A stretch of 64,000 bases of DNA from Enteractinococcus helveticum. Lineage in GTDB: Bacteria > Actinomycetota > Actinomycetes > Actinomycetales > Micrococcaceae. The notes beneath the pieces are model-generated. The model worked only from the letters and a program-made list of their open reading frames with translations. It was not told the DNA's origin and ran no database searches. The number at the start of each line of letters is the position of its first letter. Positions within the stretch are counted from its first letter, which is position 1. The stretch lies in NCBI RefSeq assembly GCF_001657475.1, contig NZ_LXEY01000022.1, positions 1-64,000 of the forward strand, read 5' to 3'. Position numbers and translations under genes: made by a program. This document shows positions 1 through 7,813 of this stretch, in pieces.

Positions 1-98
1 AATTCACCGGCCGCATCGGCGACCACGAAATCACCTTCCCGCCAGACATCACCCCCGGCGCAGCCCACATCCTGGACCGACTCAAGCTCACAACCTAA
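1..98 (+). CDS. C-terminal fragment of an unidentified protein, possibly an IS transposase
   Basis: An open frame enters from the left edge (first full codon at 3) and stops at TAA 96-98, giving a 31-residue tail ending in HILDRLKLTT. It resembles in a general way the ends of some actinobacterial transposases, but no catalytic motif is inside the window and I cannot name a family. The next 20 bases look like the terminus of a mobile element because a second, unrelated coding tail begins immediately without any start codon. Partial gene, low certainty. Confidence 0.3.
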   Translation, partial: FTGRIGDHEITFPPDITPGAAHILDRLKLTT

Positions 99-111
99 AA
101 CGGGTCACTAA

Positions 112-210
112 ACTTGTGCAAGTCAGGCGCTCGAAGCCGCTCGAGAAGCAGCCCGCGAGGAACGCAAAGCTGCTCGTAAAGCGGCCCGTACAGTGCGCAA
201 AGCTGCCTAA
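112..210 (+). pseudogene. Ala/Arg/Lys-rich coding remnant, probably cut by an insertion
   Basis: After an in-frame stop at 109-111 a frame runs to TAA 208-210 and encodes a highly charged helical tail (EAAREAAREERKAARKAA and so on) without a start codon or ribosome binding site. Such basic Ala/Lys/Arg tails occur at the ends of nucleoid, ribosomal or RNA-binding proteins of actinobacteria, so the parent gene cannot be identified. The simplest reading is that the element ending near 100-120 inserted into this gene and left only its 3' end, which still carries its own terminator just downstream. Confidence 0.35.
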
Positions 211-242
211 CTCGCCTGCTTGAGGCGACGCATTGCGTCAAA

Positions 243-292
243 CGAACACACAAAAGTGCCCCGCCTACTCGCGGGGCACTTTTGTGTGTTCG
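243..292. terminator. Strong bidirectional intrinsic terminator
   Basis: A perfect 22-bp inverted repeat (243-264 with 271-292) with a 6-nt loop contains a G+C-rich core flanked by an A run on one side and a T run on the other. It can end transcription of the truncated frame on the left and of the YihY-type gene on the right. Confidence 0.85.
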
Positions 293-324
293 CAGCAGCT
301 TGCTTGCCGCCCTGGCGGTGTTGA

Positions 325-1638
325 TCAGAGTGCGGCGTCGTCGTCCCGGGTAGGTGTGGTGTCCGACGTCGATGGGGCCACCGCGTGAAATGGGGTGCCC
401 GTTGATGGTTGGTAATCGGGTTCCTTGATGGCCCAGAAGCTCTTGGCTTCGCTGAGCTGCGGGGTTCGAGGCGTGGTCACCGGTTGGCCACTGTGATAAT
501 TTTCCACGATGATGCCGGAAATCCGGCGTCGGTTGGCGGCTTCCGCGTCGAGTCTGCGTAGCACCCAGGTGTGTTCGGTGGCCAGTTGGAGTTCATCGGA
601 CGCCTGGTAACCGGAGGCAAGTTGTCGGGCGCGCAGCATTTCGGCATCCCAGCCGGCGGCGACCAGCATGACAATAAACGCTAACCAGACCATCAGAATC
701 ACATATAAGATTCCGTTGACCGTGGTGAAGACGCGCTCAAATAAGGCCACCCGAGCCAAAAGCCAGCCGGTCAGTGCGAGGCTGGCAAATAAGACGATGA
801 CGGTAAATGCCGCCCCGGTGGTGATGACGCGGTAGCGGGGCCGGGTGACGTTCGGGCCGCGATAAAACGCTTGGGAGACCAGGAAAATCAACACCACGAG
901 GATCAGCGGCCATTTCAAAATGTTCCATGCGGCAACACTTTCTTCGGTGAGCCCCAACAGTTGACCAAGACGTCGGGACAGATCGCCCCCGAGAATAATG
1001 AGCACCAGCAGCGCCAGCGATGCGATGATCAGCACCAAGGTTTCAAGAAACACCACAAAGCGGAAGTAAATAAATGGCCGACCTTCGCGGGTGTCATAAA
1101 TGCGGTTCATCGCCCGATGAAACGCCGCGACCACGTTGGACGCCGAATATAACGAACCGATCAGCCCCAGCGTCAAGGCGGTGACCCCGCCCGGGGTATT
1201 GATCAGTGTGAAGAGCGTGTCGGCTACGATGGCGGCATCCATGGCCGGGAACAAGTCATTGACCAGACCAGCCACCGTCCAGATGGTTTCTTCGGTGAAG
1301 TTGACCACCGAGACGATGGATGCAATCGCGATGAGACCCGGCAATATCGATAAGAACAGATAAAAGGTCATGGTTGCTGCGACATCCCACACCTGCATTG
1401 AGATCGCCCTTGCCCAGGTGCGTCGCACGACAAACCACAAGGTGGGCCGGGGCTTGTGATAGGTCCGCAGCGGACGGGTGGGCGTTAGACGCGCCAGAGC
1501 AGCCGAAGCGACGCGCTCAGCTGCCCTGCGACCCGACGCTGTCGAGGACTGACCAGGCGGGCGCTGCGCGGCATCCGGCGTCGTCGGAATAGCCGGCGGG
1601 GTTTGCGAATCGTGAGAGTCAGCCGCGGGGTGAGACAT
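325..1638 (-). CDS. YihY/virulence factor BrkB family membrane protein
   Basis: This 437-residue protein has about six hydrophobic segments and the family's pattern around SASNVVAAFHRAMNRIY, followed by a conserved turn with an Arg/Phe-rich stretch. YihY proteins are inner-membrane proteins of uncertain role; the old ribonuclease BN label is wrong for the family. The N-terminal 70 residues are Pro/Ser/Thr-rich and cytoplasmic-looking, and the C-terminus is acidic. I chose ATG 1638 rather than upstream in-frame codons because a TAAGCT hexamer lies 7 nt before it, the pattern of a leaderless transcript. It diverges from the lipoprotein gene at 1747. Confidence 0.8.
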   Translation of the reverse strand: MSHPAADSHDSQTPPAIPTTPDAAQRPPGQSSTASGRRAAERVASAALARLTPTRPLRTYHKPRPTLWFVVRRTWARAISMQVWDVAATMTFYLFLSILPGLIAIASIVSVVNFTEETIWTVAGLVNDLFPAMDAAIVADTLFTLINTPGGVTALTLGLIGSLYSASNVVAAFHRAMNRIYDTREGRPFIYFRFVVFLETLVLIIASLALLVLIILGGDLSRRLGQLLGLTEESVAAWNILKWPLILVVLIFLVSQAFYRGPNVTRPRYRVITTGAAFTVIVLFASLALTGWLLARVALFERVFTTVNGILYVILMVWLAFIVMLVAAGWDAEMLRARQLASGYQASDELQLATEHTWVLRRLDAEAANRRRISGIIVENYHSGQPVTTPRTPQLSEAKSFWAIKEPDYQPSTGTPFHAVAPSTSDTTPTRDDDAAL

Positions 1639-1746
1639 ACCCTCGAGCTTAGCGCCACAGCCGTTGGCCTGTCGGTAGTGGATGCGCCGCCAGGTTGCGT
1701 GTGGGTTGCCGCCGGCACTGGCCAAGCCTGTATCGTAGAAGGCGTG

Positions 1747-2532
1747 ATGTTTGTGAAACGTAGTGTTCTTCGGTTGGCGGCCCTGGCTGGTGTGGGTATC
1801 GTCGGGCTGGCTGGATGTGCCTCCGACGACGGCGAGCAGCCGGACTCTGCGCCAACAGATGATAACGCCACGGCAACGTCGCCTGCGGCGCCCGAAGTAG
1901 ACCTCGAACAATTTGCCGCCGCGCTGGTGACTGACACCCAACTGGTGGGGGTCGCCCAGGATCCACCGATCGAGGGGTTCGTTGACGATCCTGTCACCAT
2001 GTATCTGACATTGAGTGAATTCGAACCGGCTGGTCGCTGTGCGAGCCTGCTGGAAGAACTCAACTCGTTTTCCGCTCCGGCTGTTGGCGGGATCTCGGCG
2101 AAATTTATCCGCGAGGTACCTGATCGCTCCGAAGGCTCAGCCACTGACGCCACGCGAGGTGCAGCGGTAGAGACCATGATCTTTGAAACCACCGAGCTCA
2201 CCGAGCCGATGGCGATTTACCGCGAGATCCCCAATGCCTGCGAGACGCTGACCTCGTCGGAAGTCGAAGGAGCCGAAGCCACCTTCACGAAAATCCCGGG
2301 TCTGGATGCCTTGCACCTGGAGATCTCCGACGGCCAAGATGTTGAATCCCTGGCCGTGGGTGGCTCTTCGGTCAATGGTCGATTCCACATGTACATGACT
2401 GCTGAACAGGTCACGCTAGAGCAGGCCCAAGACATGTTCGGTGCCCAGGCGGAGAAACTCCAGGACACTTTCCGTGACCGGGTCGACAGCGCAGCAACGC
2501 CGTCCGCAACTGCAGAACCATCCGCAGAGTAA
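1747..2532 (+). CDS. Putative lipoprotein of unknown function
   Basis: A 261-residue protein begins with a type II signal peptide: basic start, hydrophobic core and lipobox VGLAGC with the modified Cys at about residue 24. A Thr/Asp/Pro-rich linker follows, then a globular region with no motif I recognise. The start ATG 1747 is supported by AGAAGG 6-11 nt upstream and by the position of the signal peptide; longer in-frame versions would bury it. It is expected on the outer face of the cytoplasmic membrane. It stands alone between the YihY-type gene and clpB. Confidence 0.75.
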   Translation: MFVKRSVLRLAALAGVGIVGLAGCASDDGEQPDSAPTDDNATATSPAAPEVDLEQFAAALVTDTQLVGVAQDPPIEGFVDDPVTMYLTLSEFEPAGRCASLLEELNSFSAPAVGGISAKFIREVPDRSEGSATDATRGAAVETMIFETTELTEPMAIYREIPNACETLTSSEVEGAEATFTKIPGLDALHLEISDGQDVESLAVGGSSVNGRFHMYMTAEQVTLEQAQDMFGAQAEKLQDTFRDRVDSAATPSATAEPSAE

Positions 2533-2696
2533 GCCTTTTGACGCTCCGTACGCATCGCATGCCAGCTAGGCTCCGTTGGTGAACTGGAACACGACGAGTC
2601 GTCGATACTGAAGTCACACGGCAGCGCACTGGCGCAGATCTTCGCTAGTGGTGAACTTTTTCTTCGCTCTTCCGGAATATTGCGCATCCGAATAGA

Positions 2697-2717
2697 GTTG
2701 AGTTAAGTAGACTCAAG
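2697..2717. promoter_or_regulatory. HAIR operator (HspR binding site) of clpB
   Basis: The sequence TTGAGT-N7-ACTCAAG lies about 45 bp before clpB. It matches the HAIR consensus CTTGAGT-N7-ACTCAAG except for the first base. HspR is known to repress clpB, dnaK and lon in Streptomyces and mycobacteria through this site. A repressor bound here would cover the likely promoter. Confidence 0.85.
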
Positions 2718-2762
2718 TTTAGGTTTTCAGTCCCGGTACTGTGCCGGGAGCAAGGAGATTGC

Positions 2763-5378
2763 ATGAATACTCAATTCACCACGAAATCCCAGGAGGCACT
2801 TTCGGCTGCGGCCATGAACGCCTCAACAGCGGGCAATCCGCAGATTGAACCTGCCCATATCCTCAAGGCGCTGATGGACCAGCGCGGATCGGTTGCGGTC
2901 GCGGTGCTCAAAGCCGCCGACGTTGACCCTGACGTCGTCTCCACGAGCGCTTCTAGCCAGATTGCAGCACTGCCGAAAGTGGCCGGGTCAACGGTTGCAG
3001 AAGCCCAGTTGTCGCGCGCCGGACTCAGCGTGATTTCGGCCGCTCAAACACAGGCCAAACAGAATCAAGACCAATACGTTTCAACCGAGCACCTCTTATT
3101 GGGGCTTGCTGCAGATGCCGGGGACACAGGTGCGGCCCTGCGGGAGGCTGGCGCCAGCGTAGAAGCGCTCAAATCGGCCATGCAGGCCATCCGGGGTGAT
3201 GCAAAAGTCACCTCCCAAGATCCGGAAGGGACCTTCCAAGCCCTGGAGCAGTATGGCACCGATCTGACCGAGATCGCCGCATCGGGCAAGCTTGACCCGG
3301 TGATTGGCCGCGACGCCGAAATTCGGCGCGTCATCCAAGTGCTCTCTCGCCGCACCAAAAACAACCCGGTGCTCATAGGTGAGCCCGGCGTGGGAAAGAC
3401 CGCCGTCGCCGAGGGACTGGCCCAGCGTATCGTTGCCGGAGACGTGCCAGAATCGCTGCGTGGCAAACGTCTGATCTCGCTGGATCTGGGCGCCATGGTT
3501 GCCGGTGCGAAATACCGTGGTGAATTCGAAGAGCGGCTCAAGGCCGTCCTGGAAGAAATTGCTGCAGCCGGCGGCGAAGTCGTGACGTTTATTGATGAGC
3601 TGCACACCGTGGTGGGCGCCGGGGCTTCCGAAGGAGCCATGGACGCCGGGAATATGCTCAAGCCAATGTTGGCGCGCGGTCAGCTGCGGATGATTGGTGC
3701 CACCACCCTGGATGAATACCGGGAAAACATTGAAAAGGATCCCGCGTTGGAGCGTCGATTCCAACAGGTCTTTGTCGGCGAGCCCTCGGTTGATGACACG
3801 ATTGCGATTCTGCGTGGGCTCAAGGAGCGTTACGAGGCGCATCACAAGGTGGCAATTGCCGACGCCGCACTGGTCGCGGCAGCCAACCTATCAAACCGCT
3901 ATATTTCCGGACGACAACTCCCGGATAAGGCCATTGACCTGATGGATGAGGCAGCCTCGCGGTTGCGCATGGAAATCGACTCAGCACCGGAAGCGATTGA
4001 TCAGTTACGTCGCGCTGCAGACCGGTTGACCATGGAAGAACTCGCGCTCGAGGGCGAAACCGATCCAGCTTCGGTAGAGCGTTTGGCTGCCCTGCGTGCG
4101 GAACTTGCCGATACGAAAGAGGAACTCGCTGGACTCACCGCTCAATGGGAATCCGAAAAAGCTTCGCTGAACAAGGCCGGGGACCTGCGCGTCCAGTTGG
4201 ATGAGCTGCGGTCGACAGCCGAAAAAGCACAGCGCGAGGGTGACCTAGCGGAAGCCTCACGGATCCTGTACGGGGAGATGCCTCAGGTCGAAAAGGATCT
4301 CGTGGCCGCCGAAGCTGAGGATTCCACTGCCACCAGTGACAGCCCGATGGTTTCAGAACAGGTCACGGCGCACGACATCGCTGAAGTTATCGAAGCCTGG
4401 ACCGGTATTCCGGCCGGCCGCATGTTGTCCAGCGAGCAGGAAAAACTGCTCAATATGGAAACCGAGATTGGTCGGCGTCTGATCGGTCAGCAGAAAGCCG
4501 TGGCATCAGTGGCTGACGCAGTCCGGCGCTCGCGGGCAGGGATTTCGGATCCGAATCGGCCCATTGGTTCGTTCCTGTTCTTGGGCCCCACGGGCGTGGG
4601 AAAGACCGAGCTAGCGAAGTCCTTGGCGGAATTCCTGTTCGACGACGACCGGGCTATGGTTCGCATTGATATGTCGGAGTATTCCGAGAAACACGCAGTG
4701 TCGCGGCTCGTTGGTGCGCCTCCTGGATACGTAGGCTACGACGAGGGCGGGCAGCTCACCGAAGCTATCCGCCGTCGTCCATATTCGGTCATCTTGTTGG
4801 ATGAAGTCGAAAAGGCACATCCTGAAGTCTTCGACATCCTGTTGCAGGTCCTCGACGACGGTAGATTGACGGACGGTCAGGGTCGGACGGTGGACTTCCG
4901 CAACACCATCTTGATTTTGACCTCTAACCTGGGATCAGAATTCCTGGTGGACGCTGGACTTGAACCGGCCGAGAAATATGCCCGGGTTGATGCAGCCGTG
5001 CGTGCCGCATTCAAGCCCGAGTTCCTGAACCGGCTTGACGACATGATCCACTTCGATCCATTGACCATCAAGGACCTCGTGAAGATTGTCGATCTGCAGA
5101 TTGCACAGCTGGTTGATCGACTGGCGGAGCGTCGTATTAGCCTTGAGGTCACGCCGACAGCTGCTGAGTGGCTGGCTCGAATCGGACACGATCCGGCCTA
5201 CGGTGCACGTCCATTGCGCCGACTGATTCAGCGAGAAATCGGCGACAACCTAGCTCGGGAGATCTTGGCGGGCACGGTCAGCGATGGCGACACGGTGACG
5301 GTTGATGCCGATGGTGAAGGCATCGTATTGAAAACACAACCGGTCACGGCCGACACCAGCCAAGGATCAGTCGGCTAG
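2763..5378 (+). CDS. clpB: ATP-dependent disaggregase ClpB
   Basis: The 871-residue product is a full-length Hsp100 chaperone that pulls polypeptides out of aggregates together with DnaK/DnaJ/GrpE in the cytoplasm. Visible in order: two Clp N-terminal repeats (about 1-145), first AAA+ module with Walker A GEPGVGKT near residue 206 and Walker B FIDELHT, the coiled-coil middle domain (about 400-520) typical of ClpB rather than ClpA/C, second AAA+ module with Walker A GPTGVGKT near 607 and LLDEVEKAH, and the C-terminal domain. ATG 2763 follows AAGGAG at an ideal distance. A HAIR operator upstream indicates HspR heat-shock control, and a terminator follows. Confidence 0.97.
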   Translation: MNTQFTTKSQEALSAAAMNASTAGNPQIEPAHILKALMDQRGSVAVAVLKAADVDPDVVSTSASSQIAALPKVAGSTVAEAQLSRAGLSVISAAQTQAKQNQDQYVSTEHLLLGLAADAGDTGAALREAGASVEALKSAMQAIRGDAKVTSQDPEGTFQALEQYGTDLTEIAASGKLDPVIGRDAEIRRVIQVLSRRTKNNPVLIGEPGVGKTAVAEGLAQRIVAGDVPESLRGKRLISLDLGAMVAGAKYRGEFEERLKAVLEEIAAAGGEVVTFIDELHTVVGAGASEGAMDAGNMLKPMLARGQLRMIGATTLDEYRENIEKDPALERRFQQVFVGEPSVDDTIAILRGLKERYEAHHKVAIADAALVAAANLSNRYISGRQLPDKAIDLMDEAASRLRMEIDSAPEAIDQLRRAADRLTMEELALEGETDPASVERLAALRAELADTKEELAGLTAQWESEKASLNKAGDLRVQLDELRSTAEKAQREGDLAEASRILYGEMPQVEKDLVAAEAEDSTATSDSPMVSEQVTAHDIAEVIEAWTGIPAGRMLSSEQEKLLNMETEIGRRLIGQQKAVASVADAVRRSRAGISDPNRPIGSFLFLGPTGVGKTELAKSLAEFLFDDDRAMVRIDMSEYSEKHAVSRLVGAPPGYVGYDEGGQLTEAIRRRPYSVILLDEVEKAHPEVFDILLQVLDDGRLTDGQGRTVDFRNTILILTSNLGSEFLVDAGLEPAEKYARVDAAVRAAFKPEFLNRLDDMIHFDPLTIKDLVKIVDLQIAQLVDRLAERRISLEVTPTAAEWLARIGHDPAYGARPLRRLIQREIGDNLAREILAGTVSDGDTVTVDADGEGIVLKTQPVTADTSQGSVG

Positions 5379-5409
5379 GCGATATCCCTAGAATCTGACA
5401 GTCCACATA

Positions 5410-5453
5410 AACAGGCCGGTTGTCCAACTCAACGGTTGAACAACCGGCCTGTT
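5410..5453. terminator. Intrinsic terminator between clpB and the convergent gene
   Basis: A 14-bp perfect stem (5410-5423 with 5440-5453) encloses a smaller partial stem. It lies 31 nt past the clpB stop and before the stop of the leftward gene, so it can serve both. Confidence 0.8.
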
Positions 5454-5491
5454 CGTATGCATCAGTGAGCGCTGATCAGCGCAGTCGGGAC

Positions 5492-6241
5492 CTATGATTC
5501 TTCTGCATCAGCTGTTGCTGTCGGGGAGGCCTCTGCTTCGGGATTGGCTGCAGCATCATCTGCGGTTTGAATAGGATTCTCCGCTTGCTCTTCTTCGGAA
5601 CGCTGGTCATCAACGACAGGCTCTTCTACCAGTGACTCCGAAAAGTTGGTCTCGTCATTGGTTGAGACGATGCAGTCGACACGACGGTCGGCTTCGGTCT
5701 CCCAGGTGTAATCCGATGGTCGAGAGGTATTAATCGAGTAGGTCGCCTGAGTGTTTTCCAGTAACGGAATGTCCGCGCAGAAGGCTTCCGAAGACTCTCG
5801 TAGCTCTTCTTCGCCTGGGTAGGTCATATCGCCTGAGTACAGACGCCGTCCAATGAGCTGAGCATTGTGCGGGGACGAACATTCCACGATATCAGCCGGC
5901 TGGCTCGCATCCGTGTAGTTGGCTAGGCAATCGCCGGGCAAGAAATTTTCTGGAGCAACATTGGCGGCAATGATGCCATCAATGCCGGGGGACGGATTTC
6001 GTGTGGTCGTTTCAGTGGGAGCTTCGGCTCCATTGTCGTTGTTTGAGGAGCTAAAGCTATAAACAAAGAACGTGACGATCCCCAGCACCACGATCAACAC
6101 GGTGAAAAAGATTATCCATGAGGTGCGTCGTGAACGTCGTTCACGACGTTGACGAATCTCACGCCGCGATGGCGTAGACGGGTCTTCAGCTGACAGCGGA
6201 GACTCGGATTCCGAGTTTTGCTGGTAGTCGGCTGGGGTCAT
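5492..6241 (-). CDS. Membrane-anchored septum-formation-domain protein
   Basis: The 249-residue product has a very basic cytoplasmic stretch (about 28-40), one membrane helix (about 42-64) and an extracytoplasmic domain with the paired motif LPGDCLANY ... VECSSPHNAQ, followed later by a third and fourth Cys. This is the pattern of the actinobacterial septum formation family (Cys pairs likely form disulfides). The last 60 residues are acidic and Ala/Glu-rich. The family is named from a corynebacterial septation phenotype; a role in division here is inference. ATG 6241 is preceded by AGAAAGGA at a rather long distance. Confidence 0.7.
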   Translation of the reverse strand: MTPADYQQNSESESPLSAEDPSTPSRREIRQRRERRSRRTSWIIFFTVLIVVLGIVTFFVYSFSSSNNDNGAEAPTETTTRNPSPGIDGIIAANVAPENFLPGDCLANYTDASQPADIVECSSPHNAQLIGRRLYSGDMTYPGEEELRESSEAFCADIPLLENTQATYSINTSRPSDYTWETEADRRVDCIVSTNDETNFSESLVEEPVVDDQRSEEEQAENPIQTADDAAANPEAEASPTATADAEES

Positions 6242-6446
6242 GCCGTTCCATCATCCTTTCTGACAGCAGCATTCTGTATCCTCACGGCCGCTTCGCCATT
6301 GGCGAGTGTGGGGAGGAACTGCTGGTTATAAGCTGATCTTAGAGCGAAAGCCCCGGTTATACCAGACATATTTTAGCGCCAGAGGGGCGAACTCTACTCA
6401 AACATGTTAACCTGGTAAGCACGAACCATTACGAAAAAGAGACCTC

Positions 6447-6478
6447 AGCGACAACATGAGCCTTATGTTGTCGCTTTT
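6447..6478 (+). terminator. Terminator-like hairpin in the DUF3073 leader
   Basis: An 11-bp perfect inverted repeat (6447-6457 with 6465-6475) with a 7-nt loop is followed by TTTT at 6475-6478. It ends 31 nt before the DUF3073 start codon, so it would lie inside the 5' untranslated region if the promoter is upstream. It may act as an attenuator, or it may terminate leftover transcription from outside. Confidence 0.55.
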
Positions 6479-6509
6479 GGGGACAGAGACCGCGAAGGGG
6501 GTCACGCTC

Positions 6510-6710
6510 ATGGGGCGCGGCCGTCAAAAGGCAAAGGCTACCCGTCAGGCACGGGACATGAAGTACTTCTCGCCAGCTACCGACCTGGCAGCACTCGAGC
6601 GAGAGCTATCCGGAAAGAAACCCGATAGGGAAGAGAGTAACGAGTACGCCGAATACGCGGAAAAATATAACGCCTACGACGACGAATACGACGAAGATTC
6701 ATCGTATTAG
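6510..6710 (+). CDS. DUF3073 domain-containing protein
   Basis: A 66-residue protein starts MGRGRQKAKATRQARDMKYF and continues DLAALERELS, which is the hallmark of DUF3073, a small conserved actinobacterial family of unknown function. The N-terminal half is basic and the C-terminal half strongly acidic and Tyr-rich (EYAEYAEKYN, YDDEYDED). ATG 6510 is chosen because GAAGGGGG lies just upstream and the family always begins with MGRGR. The start at 6456 lies within the leader hairpin and is unlikely. No neighbour suggests a function. Confidence 0.88.
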   Translation: MGRGRQKAKATRQARDMKYFSPATDLAALERELSGKKPDREESNEYAEYAEKYNAYDDEYDEDSSY

Positions 6711-6764
6711 TAGGGTCTTTTCTCTTAGGTGTTTCCTTGACTCTTGAAAGGTCGGCCCGGTGAG

Positions 6765-7781
6765 ATGACAGATTCATCTGACCGGCCGATCTATTCTGAT
6801 GCCTCCACGCTATCGGAAGATCATCCAGCTTACGCTACCCATCAGGCCGCGATGCGGTCGGTTCAGCGTGTTATCGAAAACACCGCGCCCTATCAGAACG
6901 TACAGGTCGCATCTACCGGCATCGGTCAGCTGCTGAGACTGAAACCGTTGGTTCTTACCGGTGCCGGTATGTCTACGGACTCGGGGATTCCGGATTATCG
7001 AGGACCGGAGGGCTCACTGCGTCATTCTCGTCCCATGACTTATCAGGAGTTCCTCCACGACGACGCGGCACGTCATCGCTACTGGGCGCGGTCTTTTGTG
7101 GGCTGGCAACATATGAATGCTGCTAACCCACACGCCGGACATAACATCATCGCCAAGTGGAACACCGAAGGACATATTGCTGGAGTTGTCACGCAAAACG
7201 TCGATGGACTCCATCAACAGAGTCAACGCGTTGCAGACCAACAGGCCACTCACGGCAGTGAAGCCGGCCCGATCATCGCGCTCCATGGTTCGATGGACGA
7301 AATTGAATGTCTCGTCTGCGGAGTCAAAGAAAACCGAGAGGATTTCGGCATCCGTCTACGGGAAGCTAATGCCGGAGTTGCAGATCACTGGCAAATATCT
7401 GAAGAATTAATTAACCCCGACGGTGACGCACGCATCCCGCAGGACTGGGTTGAGCAATTTCAGATGGTCCACTGCCTGAACTGTGGGTCGGACAAACTCA
7501 AACCTACCGTGGTCTACTTCGGAGAAATTGTACCTAAGCAACGAAAAGAGGCCATTCAAACCCTCTTGGACCGTTCTGGTGCCCTGATCGTAATTGGTTC
7601 CTCGTTAGCGGTCATGAGTGGATATCGAATCCTACTTGAAGCTGATCGTGCTCGGAAGCCGATTGGTATTATCAATCTTGGTCCGACCCGCGGGGAAGAA
7701 CGTGCCACTTTCCGATGGAGAAGCGGCGTGAAGCAAGCCTTAGAGTGGCTGGACCAGGAAATTTCTTCATCGTCGGTGTGA
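6765..7781 (+). CDS. Sir2-family NAD-dependent protein deacetylase
   Basis: The 338-residue protein carries the sirtuin signatures in order: NAD-binding GAGMSTDSGIPDYRG (about 65-80), TQNVDGLH, the catalytic His in IALHGSMDE, and two zinc CxxC pairs (CLVC and CLNC). Sirtuins remove acyl groups from lysines using NAD and in bacteria commonly reactivate acetyl-CoA synthetase. An N-terminal extension of about 60 residues precedes the Rossmann fold, and an insertion separates the two zinc pairs. ATG 6765 is used; the upstream TTG at 6744 overlaps GAAAGG, which is the probable ribosome binding site. The gene is single and converges on the HNH gene. Confidence 0.92.
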   Translation: MTDSSDRPIYSDASTLSEDHPAYATHQAAMRSVQRVIENTAPYQNVQVASTGIGQLLRLKPLVLTGAGMSTDSGIPDYRGPEGSLRHSRPMTYQEFLHDDAARHRYWARSFVGWQHMNAANPHAGHNIIAKWNTEGHIAGVVTQNVDGLHQQSQRVADQQATHGSEAGPIIALHGSMDEIECLVCGVKENREDFGIRLREANAGVADHWQISEELINPDGDARIPQDWVEQFQMVHCLNCGSDKLKPTVVYFGEIVPKQRKEAIQTLLDRSGALIVIGSSLAVMSGYRILLEADRARKPIGIINLGPTRGEERATFRWRSGVKQALEWLDQEISSSSV

Positions 7782-7813
7782 ATGATTCGCGCCTTCGTGA
7801 CAACATATTCGTT

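Noticed and set aside
1485..2201. A 238-codon leftward frame across the YihY/lipoprotein junction
   Set aside because: It overlaps two well supported genes and shows no recognisable protein features.
3096..3845. A 249-codon open frame antisense to clpB
   Set aside because: It mirrors the conserved first AAA+ domain of ClpB and has no independent support.
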